Source: Gordonia sp. KTR9 (lineage in GTDB: Bacteria > Actinomycetota > Actinomycetes > Mycobacteriales > Mycobacteriaceae). Taken from it: a stretch of 64,000 nucleotides of DNA. The notes under the pieces are model-generated. The model ran no database searches. It had not been told where the DNA came from and was given only the letters and a program-made list of their open reading frames with translations. The DNA lies in contig NC_018581.1 of NCBI RefSeq assembly GCF_000143885.2, forward strand, positions 3,534,001 to 3,598,000, read 5' to 3'. Below are positions 53,158 to 63,160 of this stretch, in pieces. Position numbers and translations under genes: made by a program. Positions within the stretch are counted from its first letter, which is position 1, and each line of letters starts with the position of its first letter.

Positions 53158-53775
53158 CTACCCGCCGGGACGGTCCGACGTCGTCGACGGGACGGACGGG
53201 CGCGGGGTGGCCGAGGAGGCCGCCGGAAGCGGCGTGTAACCGCCGCACACGTCGAGCAGCCGCTGCTTGTCGCGGGACCACTGACCCGACACCGGGTTGA
53301 GGCCGGCACTCAGTTCACGACGGATCGCGTTCTCCAGCCGTGCGGTCGATTCCAGGAATGTCCGCGCCGGCGTCGAGACGTCCGCGGGCGCGGTTGCGGT
53401 GATCTTGGGACGGATCTGATCGGCGCCGGCGATCAGACTGGCCCGTGCCTTCTCGTCGAGATCGCCGACCCCGGGATACGACTGTGCGACGTTCAGACGG
53501 GTGACGAAAGCGTTGAACCCCCGGACCATCACGACCATCGACGCCATCGACTCGCGGCACAGCTCGACCCCCTCGGCCCGTACCTCGGCGGCCGCCGAGG
53601 CCGACAGCTCGGAGCGGTAGACCGCGACCTCGCCCGGCGCCGGGGTGCCCGCGCCACCGACCGTCGAGGCACACGCACCCGACAGCGCCGCCCCGAGGGC
53701 GATCGTGGCCGCGGTCGCCGACCGGATGACGCGGCCCCGGCGGCGCCCCACCGTTCCCGCTCCTCGCTCCGGCAT
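53158..53775 (-). CDS. Putative secreted lipoprotein
   Basis: 205 residues. Basic N-terminus (RRRGRVIRS), hydrophobic segment, and LSGACAST which could be a lipobox, though the -3 residue is Ser, not Leu. The mature part has two more cysteines (ELCRES, DVCGGY), probably a disulfide, and a Pro/Ser/Thr-rich C-terminus. In the position of Rv2240c. Divergent from aceE; function unknown. Confidence 0.7.
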   Translation of the reverse strand: MPERGAGTVGRRRGRVIRSATAATIALGAALSGACASTVGGAGTPAPGEVAVYRSELSASAAAEVRAEGVELCRESMASMVVMVRGFNAFVTRLNVAQSYPGVGDLDEKARASLIAGADQIRPKITATAPADVSTPARTFLESTARLENAIRRELSAGLNPVSGQWSRDKQRLLDVCGGYTPLPAASSATPRPSVPSTTSDRPGG

Positions 53776-53981
53776 CCACTCCCCCTACTGGTTAGTAATA
53801 GTTTCTGGACGCTACCGCATCGACGCGATCGCGACAGCCGACACGGATCCACCCGGTGCCAAGCCACCCCACATGGGGCACGATGAGGGGAGGCACCGCA
53901 CAACATCGGAGCGCGGTGCCCGACGCCATGCAGTCGGACCACCACCCCGAGTCCGGCCTGTCAGAGGGAGTAGGCATCACC

Positions 53982-56810
53982 GTGACCAACCAGATGGACC
54001 ATGCGACACAGGACGTCTCGCCGAGCGAACCCGCCGGGAACACCGGCCCCCGCTCGAACGGGCGCGCCGCCGGACAACGAGTCCGGGTCATCCGCGAAGG
54101 AGTCGCGTCCTATCTGCCCGACATCGACCCAGACGAGACCGACGAATGGCTCGACTCGTTCGACGCCCTCCTCGATGCCGCGGGACCCGGTCGCGCTCGG
54201 TACCTGATGCTGCGACTTCTCGAGCGGGCCGGCGAGAAGCGCGTGTCGATCCCCGCACTCACCTCCACCGACTACGTCAACACCATCCCCACCGAGGCCG
54301 AGCCCTGGTTCCCCGGCGACGAGGACGTCGAACGCCGCTTCCGTCAGATGATCCGGTGGAACGCCGCGATCATGGTGCATCGCGCCCAGCGGCCGGGTGT
54401 CGGTGTGGGCGGCCACATCTCCACCTATGCCTCGTCGGCGTCGCTCTACGAGGTCGGCTTCAACCACTTCTTCCGCGGCAAGGACCACTCCGGCGGCGGC
54501 GACCACATCTTCATCCAGGGCCACGCCTCACCGGGCATCTACGCCCGCGCCTACCTCGAGGGCCGGATCGACGAGGCCCGGATGGACGGCTTCCGCCAGG
54601 AGCACAGCCACGCCGGCGAGGGCGGCGGCCTGCCGTCGTATCCGCATCCGCGCCTGATGCCCGATTTCTGGGAATTCCCCACCGTCTCCATGGGTCTCGG
54701 TCCGATGAACGCCGTCTACCAGGCGCGCTTCAACCACTACCTGCACGACCGCGGGATCAAGGACACCTCCGATCAGCATGTGTGGGCCTTCCTCGGCGAC
54801 GGCGAGATGGACGAGCCCGAGTCGCGCGGCTTCGCCAGCTTCGCGGCCACCGAGGGTCTCGACAACCTGACCTTCGTCATCAACTGCAACCTGCAGCGTC
54901 TCGACGGCCCGGTGCGCGGCAACGGCAAGATCATCCAGGAACTCGAGTCCTTCTTCCGCGGCGCCGGATGGAACGTCATCAAGGTCATCTGGGGCCGTGA
55001 GTGGGACTCGCTGCTGCACGCCGACCGCGACGGCGCTCTGGTCAATCTGATGAACACCACACCCGACGGCGACTTCCAGACCTACAAGGCCAACGACGGC
55101 GCGTTCGTCCGCGAACACTTCTTCAACCGCGATCCGCGTACGAAGGAACTCGTCAAGGATCTCTCCGACGCCGACATCTGGAACCTCAAGCGCGGCGGTC
55201 ACGACTACCGCAAGATCCATGCCGCCTACGCCTCGGCGATGACCCACAAGGGACAGCCGACGGTCATCCTCGCCCACACCATCAAGGGCTACACGCTGGG
55301 CAAGCACTTCGAGGGTCGCAACGCGACGCACCAGATGAAGAAGCTGACGCTCGACGACCTGAAGGCCTTCCGCGACAGCACGCGGATCCCGATCACCGAC
55401 GAGCAGCTCGAGAAGGACCCGTACCTGCCGCCGTACTACAACCCCGGCAAGGACTCGCCGGAACTCCAGTACATGCTCGACCGGCGCAAGACCCTCGGCG
55501 GCTTCCTGCCGAGCCGGCGCACGAAGTCCAAAGTCCTGAAGGCGGACATGAGTTCGGCGCTGAAGGCCACCGCGAAGGGCTCGGGCAAGCAGCAGGTCGC
55601 CACCACCATGGCGCTCGTACGTGTCTTCAAGGATCTGTTGCGCGACAAGGAGATCGGCAAGCGCATCGTCCCGATCATCCCCGACGAGGCGCGCACGTTC
55701 GGGATGGACTCGTGGTTCCCGACCCTCAAGATCTACAACCGCAACGGGCAGCTCTACACCTCGGTCGACGCCGAACTGATGCTCGCCTACAAGGAGAGCT
55801 CGGAGGGCCAGATCCTCCACGAGGGCATCAACGAGGCCGGGTCGGCGGCCAGCTTCGCCGCGGTCGGCACGTCGTACTCGACCCACGACGAGCCGATGAT
55901 CCCGCTGTACATCTTCTATTCGATGTTCGGTTTCCAGCGCACCGGCGACAGCTTCTGGGCGGCCGCGGACCAGATGGCGCGGGGCTTCGTCATCGGCGCG
56001 ACCGCGGGGCGCACCACACTGACCGGCGAGGGGCTCCAGCACGCCGACGGGCACTCCCCGTTGCTGGCCGCCACGAACCCCGCGGTCGTCGCCTACGACC
56101 CGGCCTTCGCCTACGAGCTCGGCCACATCGTCGAGCGCGGCATCGAGCGCATGTACGGCGACGACCCGGAGAACGTCTTCTACTACCTGACCGTCTACAA
56201 CGAGCCGATCAGTCAGCCGGCCAAGCCCGAGGGGCTCGATCCGGCCGGCATCGTCAAGGGCGCGTACCGGTTCCAGAAGGCTCCCGAGGGCAAGCAGCAT
56301 CCGGCCAACATCCTCGTCTCCGGCGTGACCATGCCCGACGCGCTGCGCGCCGCAGACATGCTCGCGGAGGAATGGAACGTCGGCGCCGACGTCTACTCGG
56401 TCACCTCGTGGAGCGAACTCGCCCGCGACGGCATCCGCGCCGACCGCGAGGCGGTGCGCGATCCGGGGGCCGAACCGGCCCCGGCCTACCTGACCGAGTT
56501 GCTCGCCGACGCCGCCGGCCCGTTCGTCGGAGTCAGCGACTACATGCGAGGCGTCCAGGAGCAGATCCGGGCCTACCTCCCGGGCACCTACCTCACGCTC
56601 GGCACGGACGGCTTCGGGTTCTCCGACACCCGTCCGGCGGCACGCCGGTTCTTCAACGTCGACGCCGAGTCGATCGTGGTCGCCGTGCTCGTCGCGCTCG
56701 CCCGAGACGGCAACATCGAGATGTCGGTCGCCAAGCAGGCCGCCGACAAGTACCGGATCGACGATGTCTCGGCCGCACCCGAGCAGACCAGCGATCCGGG
56801 TGTCGCCTGA
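53982..56810 (+). CDS. aceE: Pyruvate dehydrogenase E1 (homodimeric)
   Basis: 942 residues. Thiamine-diphosphate-dependent decarboxylation of pyruvate, passing the acetyl group to DlaT (6675). [20 protein letters not shown] and FVINCNLQR form the GDG-N cofactor motif; [20 protein letters not shown] and [10 protein letters not shown] are typical of the AceE family. GTG 53982 has GGGAG upstream; ATG 53994 is possible. The N-terminal 30 residues are disordered. It diverges from the lipoprotein gene; the 206-nt gap shows no clear promoter. Confidence 0.96.
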   Translation: MTNQMDHATQDVSPSEPAGNTGPRSNGRAAGQRVRVIREGVASYLPDIDPDETDEWLDSFDALLDAAGPGRARYLMLRLLERAGEKRVSIPALTSTDYVNTIPTEAEPWFPGDEDVERRFRQMIRWNAAIMVHRAQRPGVGVGGHISTYASSASLYEVGFNHFFRGKDHSGGGDHIFIQGHASPGIYARAYLEGRIDEARMDGFRQEHSHAGEGGGLPSYPHPRLMPDFWEFPTVSMGLGPMNAVYQARFNHYLHDRGIKDTSDQHVWAFLGDGEMDEPESRGFASFAATEGLDNLTFVINCNLQRLDGPVRGNGKIIQELESFFRGAGWNVIKVIWGREWDSLLHADRDGALVNLMNTTPDGDFQTYKANDGAFVREHFFNRDPRTKELVKDLSDADIWNLKRGGHDYRKIHAAYASAMTHKGQPTVILAHTIKGYTLGKHFEGRNATHQMKKLTLDDLKAFRDSTRIPITDEQLEKDPYLPPYYNPGKDSPELQYMLDRRKTLGGFLPSRRTKSKVLKADMSSALKATAKGSGKQQVATTMALVRVFKDLLRDKEIGKRIVPIIPDEARTFGMDSWFPTLKIYNRNGQLYTSVDAELMLAYKESSEGQILHEGINEAGSAASFAAVGTSYSTHDEPMIPLYIFYSMFGFQRTGDSFWAAADQMARGFVIGATAGRTTLTGEGLQHADGHSPLLAATNPAVVAYDPAFAYELGHIVERGIERMYGDDPENVFYYLTVYNEPISQPAKPEGLDPAGIVKGAYRFQKAPEGKQHPANILVSGVTMPDALRAADMLAEEWNVGADVYSVTSWSELARDGIRADREAVRDPGAEPAPAYLTELLADAAGPFVGVSDYMRGVQEQIRAYLPGTYLTLGTDGFGFSDTRPAARRFFNVDAESIVVAVLVALARDGNIEMSVAKQAADKYRIDDVSAAPEQTSDPGVA

Positions 56811-56874
56811 GCGTCGCGTCGACGGACGCGGCCTCGTCTCGCCCACGGTCGGCGACTCCGGCCGGCCGAGGGTC

Positions 56875-56880
56875 TAGATT
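56875..56880 (+). promoter_or_regulatory. mabR -10 element (TAGATT), leaderless
   Basis: TAGATT ends 6 nt before GTG 56887. Confidence 0.5.
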
Positions 56881-56886
56881 GAGGTC

Positions 56887-58158
56887 GTGTCCGATGCCAG
56901 CGTGAACAGGAAGCCACCGCCGGCTGATGTGTTCGGTGAGCGGGGCGCCCATGTACCGGCCCCCGCCACCGTGCACGACGCACTCCCGGACACACTGCTC
57001 CGGCGGGTCAAGCAGTACAGCGGCCGACTCGCCACCGAGGCGGTCCACTCGATGCAGGACCAGCTGCCGTACTTCTCCGATCTCGACGCGGCGCAGCGCG
57101 CGAGTGTGCAACTCGTCGTGCAGACCGCGGTGGTCAATTTCGTCGAGTGGATCCAGGACCCCGAAGGCAACGTGAAGTTCACGGTCCAGGCCTTCCAGGT
57201 GGTCCCCCAGGATCTCGCCCGCCGGATCACCCTCCTGCAGACCGTCGAGATGGTCCGCGTGGCGATGGAGTTCTTCGAGAAGTGGCTCCCGCTCCTGGCC
57301 CGCAACGACGCCCAGCTCCGCGCGCTCACCGAGTCGGTGCTGCGGTACGGACGGGAGATCGGCTTCGCCGCGGCATCCATCTACGCCTCGGCCGCGGAGT
57401 CGCGGGGTGCGTGGGATTCCCGGCTCGAGGCCCTGGTCGTCGACGCGGTCGTCCGCGGGGACACCGGCGCCCAGTTGCTGTCCCGCGCAGCAGCACTCAA
57501 CTGGGAATCGGATGCACCCGCCACCGTCATCGTCGGGACCCCGCCGCCGGAACAGAACGTCTCGGTGCCGCTGGCGATCCACAACACGGCCAAGTCCTTC
57601 GACCGGTCGGCCCTCTCGGTGGTGCAGGGTTCGGTACTGGTGGCCATCGTGAGCGGTCCGGCCCGTCCGACCGAGAAGTTCGTCGGCGCGCTGCTGTCCC
57701 ACTTCGCCGATGCCCCGGTCGTCATCGGACCGACGATGCCGAACCTCGGCAGTGCGCACACGAGTGCGACCGAGGCGATGGCCGGAATAGAGGCGGTGGC
57801 GGGCTGGCCGAACGCCCCGCGCCCGGTCCACAGTCTCGAACTGCTCCCCGAACGCGCGCTCAACGGCGACGAGTCAGCGATGACCGCTTTGGTGGAATCC
57901 CTCGTCCTACCGCTGGCCGAGGGCGGCTCGACGTTGACGACGACGCTCGATGCCTACCTCGACTCGGGCGGCTCGGTGGAATCGTGCGCTCGGATTCTGT
58001 ACATACATCCAAATACGGTCCGCTACCGGTTGAAGAAAATTTCAGAAATCACAGGACGTGACCCAACTAACCCTCGCGACGCCTACGTTCTGAGGGTCGC
58101 GTCGACGGTGGGTCGACTGACACACTTCCGGCACAAATCGCATTCATCAGCCACATGA
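56887..58158 (+). CDS. mabR: PucR-family regulator of FAS-II, MabR orthologue
   Basis: 423 residues. The N-terminal and central parts form the GGDEF-like domain of CdaR/PucR proteins (YFSDLDAAQRASVQLVVQTA at about 60; VHSLELLPERALNGD later). The C-terminal helix-turn-helix is VESCARILYIHPNTVRYRLKK near residue 385. It lies directly before fabD as Rv2242 does; MabR of M. tuberculosis binds the fasII promoter. The target here is probably the double palindrome at 58250. Effector may be an acyl-CoA or fatty acid; inferred. Confidence 0.88.
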   Translation: MSDASVNRKPPPADVFGERGAHVPAPATVHDALPDTLLRRVKQYSGRLATEAVHSMQDQLPYFSDLDAAQRASVQLVVQTAVVNFVEWIQDPEGNVKFTVQAFQVVPQDLARRITLLQTVEMVRVAMEFFEKWLPLLARNDAQLRALTESVLRYGREIGFAAASIYASAAESRGAWDSRLEALVVDAVVRGDTGAQLLSRAAALNWESDAPATVIVGTPPPEQNVSVPLAIHNTAKSFDRSALSVVQGSVLVAIVSGPARPTEKFVGALLSHFADAPVVIGPTMPNLGSAHTSATEAMAGIEAVAGWPNAPRPVHSLELLPERALNGDESAMTALVESLVLPLAEGGSTLTTTLDAYLDSGGSVESCARILYIHPNTVRYRLKKISEITGRDPTNPRDAYVLRVASTVGRLTHFRHKSHSSAT

Positions 58159-58249
58159 GTCACACCGGTTTCATGTCCGATTCACCGTTTGTGCTGATAG
58201 AAGCCTTAAGAACACGGTTCGGTAACAAATCTCGGACTGGTGACGAACC

Positions 58250-58287
58250 AGGTGACCTGTAGGTCACCTTTGTGGGAACCCCACAAA
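58250..58287. promoter_or_regulatory. Double palindromic operator upstream of fabD
   Basis: Palindrome 1: AGGTGACC-TGTA-GGTCACCT (58250-58269). Palindrome 2: TTTGTGGG-AAC-CCCACAAA (58269-58287), which shares one base with it. Both lie 67-104 nt before the fabD start, in the 195-nt gap after mabR. Probable binding sites for MabR and perhaps a second regulator. Confidence 0.6.
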
Positions 58288-58353
58288 AGGCGGCGACAAG
58301 GTTCATGCTTCTCCACACCCACATCCCACGGGCAAAGGGTGTTCTCTGGTCAC

Positions 58354-59262
58354 GTGCTTTCGATGCTTGCCCCCGGACAGGGCTCACAGACACCCGGAAT
58401 GCTCGTGCCCTGGCTCGAACTGCCGGGCGCGCGTGACCAGCTCGCCACCTGGTCCAAGCTCATCCAGCTGGACCTCGAAGGGCTCGGCACCACCGCCACC
58501 GCGGAGGAGATCACCGACACCGCGGTGACCCAGCCGCTCGTCGTGGTCGCGGCGCTGCTGGCCTACGACGAGGTCCGCAAGAACGGCGAGCTGCCTGCCG
58601 ACGCCGTCGTGGCCGGACACTCGGTGGGTGAACTGGCCGCTGCGGCGATCACCGGTGTGATCTCCGCCGACGAAGCGGTCACGCTCGCCGCGATCCGCGG
58701 TGCCGAGATGGCCAAGGCCTGCGCGCTCGAGCCCACGACCATGGCTGCCGTTCTCGGTGGCGACGAGGCCGCGGTGCTCGCGCGCCTCGACGAACTCGAC
58801 CTCGTCCCCGCCAACCGCAACGCGGCGGGTCAGATCGTCGCCGCCGGAGCGGTCTCTCAGATCGACGAACTCATCGCGTCGCCGCCGGAGAAGGCTCGCA
58901 TCCGCAAGCTCGCCGTCGCCGGCGCGTTCCACACACATTTCATGGCTCCGGCCCAGGAGGCCGTCGCCGCTGCCGCGGCACAGATCACCCCGTCCGACCC
59001 CGTCCGCACGCTGCTGTCGAACTCCGACGGTCAGCCTGTAACGGACGGCGCCGACGCGCTGACAAAACTGGTGGGACAGGTGACCAGGCCGGTCCGCTGG
59101 GATCTCTGCTCGGCGTACCTGCGGGACCACTCGGCCGACGCCGTGGTGGAACTGCCCCCGGCGGGGACGCTGGTGGGTATCGCCAAGCGCGAACTCAAGG
59201 GCACTCCCGCGCTGGCGCTCAAGGAGCCCGGCGACATCACGAAGATCACCGAACTTGGATAG
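58354..59262 (+). CDS. fabD: Malonyl-CoA:ACP transacylase
   Basis: 302 residues. Loads malonyl groups on AcpM. LAPGQGSQTPGML opens the protein, VAGHSVGELAAAA has the nucleophilic serine, and GAFHTHFMAPA the histidine. GTG 58354 is chosen because it aligns with the M. tuberculosis N-terminus; ATG 58363 is three codons inside. AAAGGG lies upstream. First gene of the fabD-acpM-kas-accD6 operon. Confidence 0.95.
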   Translation: MLSMLAPGQGSQTPGMLVPWLELPGARDQLATWSKLIQLDLEGLGTTATAEEITDTAVTQPLVVVAALLAYDEVRKNGELPADAVVAGHSVGELAAAAITGVISADEAVTLAAIRGAEMAKACALEPTTMAAVLGGDEAAVLARLDELDLVPANRNAAGQIVAAGAVSQIDELIASPPEKARIRKLAVAGAFHTHFMAPAQEAVAAAAAQITPSDPVRTLLSNSDGQPVTDGADALTKLVGQVTRPVRWDLCSAYLRDHSADAVVELPPAGTLVGIAKRELKGTPALALKEPGDITKITELG

Positions 59263-59393
59263 CGGTCGCGGGTAGTCCGCGACCCCCGGAACGTCGGCTG
59301 TTAGAGCCGGCGTGTCCAAGCGCGCGGACTCTCCTGTCCGTCATGCGCTCCGGAACCATCAAGTCAACGAAGCTAAGGAAAGGGAACGCCACA

Positions 59394-59696
59394 GTGGCTG
59401 CCACCCAGGAACAACTCATTGCCGGCATCGCGGAGATCATCGAAGAAGTCACCGGCATCGAGCCGTCCGAGGTGACCCTCGAGAAGTCGTTCGTCGACGA
59501 CCTCGACATCGATTCGCTGTCCATGGTCGAGATCGCGGTCCAGACCGAGGACAAGTACGGCGTGAAGATCCCGGACGAGGATCTCGCCGGCCTCCGCACC
59601 GTCGGCGACGCCGTCGCCTACATCCAGAAGCTCGAGAACGAGAACCCCGAGGCCGCTGCAGCCATCAAGGCGCAGGTCGAGGCAGACGAGAACTGA
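59394..59696 (+). CDS. acpM: Meromycolate extension acyl carrier protein
   Basis: 100 residues. Four-helix [15 protein letters not shown] has the serine (Ser41) that carries phosphopantetheine. GTG 59394 with AAGGAAAGGG upstream. The M. tuberculosis AcpM is 115 residues with a longer C-terminal tail; here the tail is about 15 residues shorter. The stop overlaps the kas ATG by one base. Confidence 0.95.
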   Translation: MAATQEQLIAGIAEIIEEVTGIEPSEVTLEKSFVDDLDIDSLSMVEIAVQTEDKYGVKIPDEDLAGLRTVGDAVAYIQKLENENPEAAAAIKAQVEADEN

Positions 59697-60964
59697 TGAC
59701 TCCCTCTTCCCTCCGCGAGTACTCCACGCTGGGTGGGAACTTCCCGAGTGTGGTGGTCACCTCCATGGTGGCCACCACCTCGCTGGGCGGGGACCTCGAC
59801 TCGACCTGGAAGAACCTGCTGGCCGGCGAATCGGGAATCCGTGAGCTGACCGACGACTTCATCACCAAGTACAACCTCCCGGTGCGCATCGGTGGTCGTC
59901 TCCTCCAGGATCCCGCCGAGGAGGTCACGCGCGTCGAGTCCCGGCGGATGGCCTACGTCGAGCGCATCGCGCACGTCATGAGCAAGCGCCTCTGGGCCCA
60001 GGCCGGCGAACCCGACGTCGACAAGGATCGCCTCGCCGTCGTGATCGGTACCGGTCAGGGCGGCGCCGACGCGATGGTCGACGCGGTCCAGGCCATGGAG
60101 ACCACCGGGAACTACCGCAAGGTGTCCCCGCTCGCCGTCTCGATGGCGATGCCGAACGGACCGGCGGCCGTCGCGGGACTCAACGTCGGCGCCCGCGCCG
60201 GCGTGATCACCCCGGTCTCGGCCTGTTCATCGGGCGCCGAGGCCATCGCACACGCCTGGCGCCACATCGTCATGGGTGACGCCGACATGGTCGTCACCGG
60301 CGGCGTCGAGGGTCACATCGACGCGGTGCCGATCGCCGCCTTCTCGATGATGCGTGCGATGAGCACGCGCAACGACGATCCCGCGGCCGCCTCACGGCCG
60401 TTCGACAAGGACCGCGACGGGTTCGTCTTCGGCGAGGGCTCGGCGATGCTGATCCTCGAGCGTGAGGATCATGCACGGGCACGCGGCGCGCACATCCACG
60501 CCCGCCTCCTCGGCTCCGGCATCACCTCCGACGGATTCCACCTCGTCGCCCCCGACCCCAGTGGACAGGGCAATGCACGGGCGATGACCCGGGCCCTGCA
60601 GACCGCCGGTCTGCAGCGCTCCGACATCACCCACATCAACGCGCACGCCACGTCGACCCCCATCGGCGACACCGCCGAGGCCGCGGGCATTCTCGCCGCC
60701 ATCGGCCAGCACGCGGCGGTGTACGCACCGAAGTCCGCGCTCGGACACTCCATCGGTGCCGTCGGGGCGCTTGAGTCGGTCCTGACCATCAAGAGTGTCG
60801 AGGAAGGCGTCATCCCGCCGACTCTTAACCTCGAGAATCTGGACCCGGAATGCGACATCGACGTCGTGCACGGTGAGCCCCGCTACGGGCAGATCGAGTA
60901 CGCGATCAACAACTCGTTCGGTTTCGGTGGGCACAACGTGGCGCTCGCCTTCGGTCGCTACTGA
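59696..60964 (+). CDS. kasA: Beta-ketoacyl-ACP synthase, KasA type
   Basis: 422 residues. Condenses malonyl-AcpM with long acyl chains in FAS-II. Catalytic Cys in [10 protein letters not shown] (near residue 174), His in [11 protein letters not shown] and His in GHSIGAVGA. Length and sequence fit KasA/KasB. ATG overlaps the acpM stop (TGATG). M. tuberculosis has two synthases here; only one is present, with accD6 37 nt after it. Confidence 0.93.
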   Translation: MTPSSLREYSTLGGNFPSVVVTSMVATTSLGGDLDSTWKNLLAGESGIRELTDDFITKYNLPVRIGGRLLQDPAEEVTRVESRRMAYVERIAHVMSKRLWAQAGEPDVDKDRLAVVIGTGQGGADAMVDAVQAMETTGNYRKVSPLAVSMAMPNGPAAVAGLNVGARAGVITPVSACSSGAEAIAHAWRHIVMGDADMVVTGGVEGHIDAVPIAAFSMMRAMSTRNDDPAAASRPFDKDRDGFVFGEGSAMLILEREDHARARGAHIHARLLGSGITSDGFHLVAPDPSGQGNARAMTRALQTAGLQRSDITHINAHATSTPIGDTAEAAGILAAIGQHAAVYAPKSALGHSIGAVGALESVLTIKSVEEGVIPPTLNLENLDPECDIDVVHGEPRYGQIEYAINNSFGFGGHNVALAFGRY

Positions 60965-61001
60965 GCACTCCCGCCACACCCCCGACACCCAGGAGACATC
61001 G

Positions 61002-62453
61002 ATGACGACCTTGGCTCCCGTTGCCGGCCGCGAAGAAGCCGCCGATCCCCGCGACCCCCTGTTGCGGCTCACCAACTTCTTCGACGAAGGCACGATGTCG
61101 CTGCTCCACCCACGCGACAAGTCGGGCGTCCAGGCCGCCGTCGGTCTGGTCCACGGGGTCCGGACGGTCTCCTACTGCACCGACGGCACCGTGATGGGTG
61201 GCGCCATGGGTGTCGTGGGGTGTGCGCACATCGTCAACGCCATCGACACCGCCATCACCGAGCAGGCGCCGGTCATCGGCATCTGGCACTCGGGTGGCGC
61301 TCGCCTCGCCGAGGGTGTCGAGGCGTTGCACGCAGTCGGCCAGGTCTTCGAGGCGATGGTGCGCGCCTCCGGCTACATCCCGCAGATCTCGGTCGTCGTC
61401 GGGTTCGCGGCCGGCGGCGCGGCCTACGGCCCGGCGCTGACCGACGTCGTGATCATGGCGCCGGCCGGCCGGGTCTTCGTGACCGGGCCGGATGTCGTCA
61501 AGAGCGTCACCGGCGAAGAAGTCGACATGGAGTCGCTGGGTGGCCCGACCACACACGGCAAGAAGTCCGGCGTCTGCCACATCGTCGCCGACTCCGAGCC
61601 CGATGCGCTGTGGCGGGCGCGGCGTCTCGTGTCGACGTTCACCCAGCAGGGACACTTCGACCGCGATCACGCCCGGGCCGGCGACACCGACCTCAAGGCC
61701 CTGCTGCCCGAGTCGAATCGTCGCGCCTACGACGTCCACCCCGTCGTCGAGCAGCTGCTCGACTCCGGTGTGGCCGCCGACGGCGAGACGGAGATCTCGA
61801 GTTTCGAAGAGCTGCAGGCGAAGTGGGCGCCGAACATCGTCGTCGGCTTCGGCCGGTTGTCCGGACGCAGCGTCGGTGTCATCGCGAACAACCCGCTGCG
61901 GATGGGCGGTTGCCTCAACTCCGAGAGTGCGGAGAAGGCATCGCGCTTCGTCCGCCTCTGTGACGCCTTCGGAATCCCGCTCATCGTCATCACCGATGTA
62001 CCGGGCTACCTTCCCGGCGTCGGCCAGGAGTGGAACGGCGTCGTCCGGCGCGGCGCGAAGCTGCTGCATGCGTTCGCCGAGGCCTCGGTCCCCCGCGTCA
62101 CGCTGGTGACCCGAAAGATCTACGGCGGCGCCTACATCGCGATGAACTCGCGAGCGCTCGGCGCCACCGCGGTCTTCGCCTGGCCGGGTTCGGAGGTCGC
62201 CGTGATGGGCGCCAAGGCCGCGGTGGGCATCCTCCACAAGAAGGCCCTCGCCGCCGCACCCGACGATGAGCGAGAGGCTCTGCACGACCGCCTGGCCGCC
62301 GAGCACGAGGCCATCGCCGGCGGTGTCGGCCGCGCTCAGTCCATCGGGGTGGTCGACGAGATCATCGACCCGGCGCACACGCGCAGCATCATCGCCGAAG
62401 CGCTTGCGGCAGCACCCGCACGCCGCGGACGCCACAAGAACATCCCGCTCTGA
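61002..62453 (+). CDS. accD6: Acyl-CoA carboxylase beta subunit AccD6
   Basis: 483 residues. Carboxyltransferase domains: GVQAAVGLVHGVRTVSYCTD in the N-terminal half with the first oxyanion pocket GFAAGGAAYGPALTD, and DVPGYLPGVGQEWNGVVRRG with YGGAYIAMNSRALGA in the second half. Makes malonyl-CoA for FabD with an AccA biotin subunit encoded elsewhere. AGGAGA lies 5 nt from the ATG. Confidence 0.94.
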   Translation: MTTLAPVAGREEAADPRDPLLRLTNFFDEGTMSLLHPRDKSGVQAAVGLVHGVRTVSYCTDGTVMGGAMGVVGCAHIVNAIDTAITEQAPVIGIWHSGGARLAEGVEALHAVGQVFEAMVRASGYIPQISVVVGFAAGGAAYGPALTDVVIMAPAGRVFVTGPDVVKSVTGEEVDMESLGGPTTHGKKSGVCHIVADSEPDALWRARRLVSTFTQQGHFDRDHARAGDTDLKALLPESNRRAYDVHPVVEQLLDSGVAADGETEISSFEELQAKWAPNIVVGFGRLSGRSVGVIANNPLRMGGCLNSESAEKASRFVRLCDAFGIPLIVITDVPGYLPGVGQEWNGVVRRGAKLLHAFAEASVPRVTLVTRKIYGGAYIAMNSRALGATAVFAWPGSEVAVMGAKAAVGILHKKALAAAPDDEREALHDRLAAEHEAIAGGVGRAQSIGVVDEIIDPAHTRSIIAEALAAAPARRGRHKNIPL

Positions 62454-62470
62454 CGCGTCGCACCAACGAC

Positions 62471-62503
62471 AAGTGCCCCGGTCCTTCGAGGACCGGGGCA
62501 CTT
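62471..62503 (+). terminator. FAS-II operon terminator
   Basis: AAGTGCCCCGGTCCT and AGGACCGGGGCACTT pair over 15 bp around a TCG loop, followed by CTCGT. Confidence 0.85.
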
Positions 62504-62513
62504 CTCGTCTGCG

Positions 62514-63032
62514 CTAGCCCACCCGCTGCTGCAACCAGGTGACCTCGGCGCCGGCGCCGCCCATGCGGTACTGCTCGAGCGCGTTGTCCCACGCGGTACC
62601 GAGTGCGCCTTCGAGTTCACCGGCGAGGCCGGCGCTGTCGGGTTGCGATTCGATCATCGAGCGCAACTGGTTCTCGCCGATGATGACGTCACCGTTGGCG
62701 CTCGTGGAGCCGCGCCACAGGCCCAGTCCCGGGACGTAGCAGAACCGCTCGCCGTCGACGCCCTCGCTCGGATTCTCGGTCACCTCGAAGCGAAGCGCCG
62801 ACCACTCACGTAGAGCCGTCACCAGACGTGCGGCAGTGCCGACCGGCCCTGCCCAGTCGACAGTGGCACGCTGCATGCCCGGCTCGGCATCCTGTGCCGA
62901 CCATTTCAGGTTGGCGCGCGCATTCAGGGTCGACGACAGAGCCCACTCCACATGCGGGCACAGCGCCACCGGCGCCGAGTGGATGTACACCACTCCTGTT
63001 GTCATGTCCGCAAACTGGTTCAGATTGCGCAC
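62514..63032 (-). CDS. DUF3145 family protein
   Basis: 172 residues from GTG 63032. The start is set by GGAGG ending 8 nt upstream and by the family N-terminus (VRNLNQFADMTTGVVYIHSA). GVVYIHSAPVALCPHVEWAL and RFEVTENPSEGVDGERFCY are typical. Found only in actinobacteria, unknown function. Converges on accD6. Confidence 0.9.
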   Translation of the reverse strand: MRNLNQFADMTTGVVYIHSAPVALCPHVEWALSSTLNARANLKWSAQDAEPGMQRATVDWAGPVGTAARLVTALREWSALRFEVTENPSEGVDGERFCYVPGLGLWRGSTSANGDVIIGENQLRSMIESQPDSAGLAGELEGALGTAWDNALEQYRMGGAGAEVTWLQQRVG

Positions 63033-63160
63033 CTTGTTCACCTCCGTTGTCGACGAGGAACGTCTTCCCCAACACACCTCGCGACAGCGGATATCACACT
63101 CGTGAGATCAAGTGTGCCTCATGAGGCACGTGTTGCGCCAGTTTCTAGTGCGAGAAAAAT

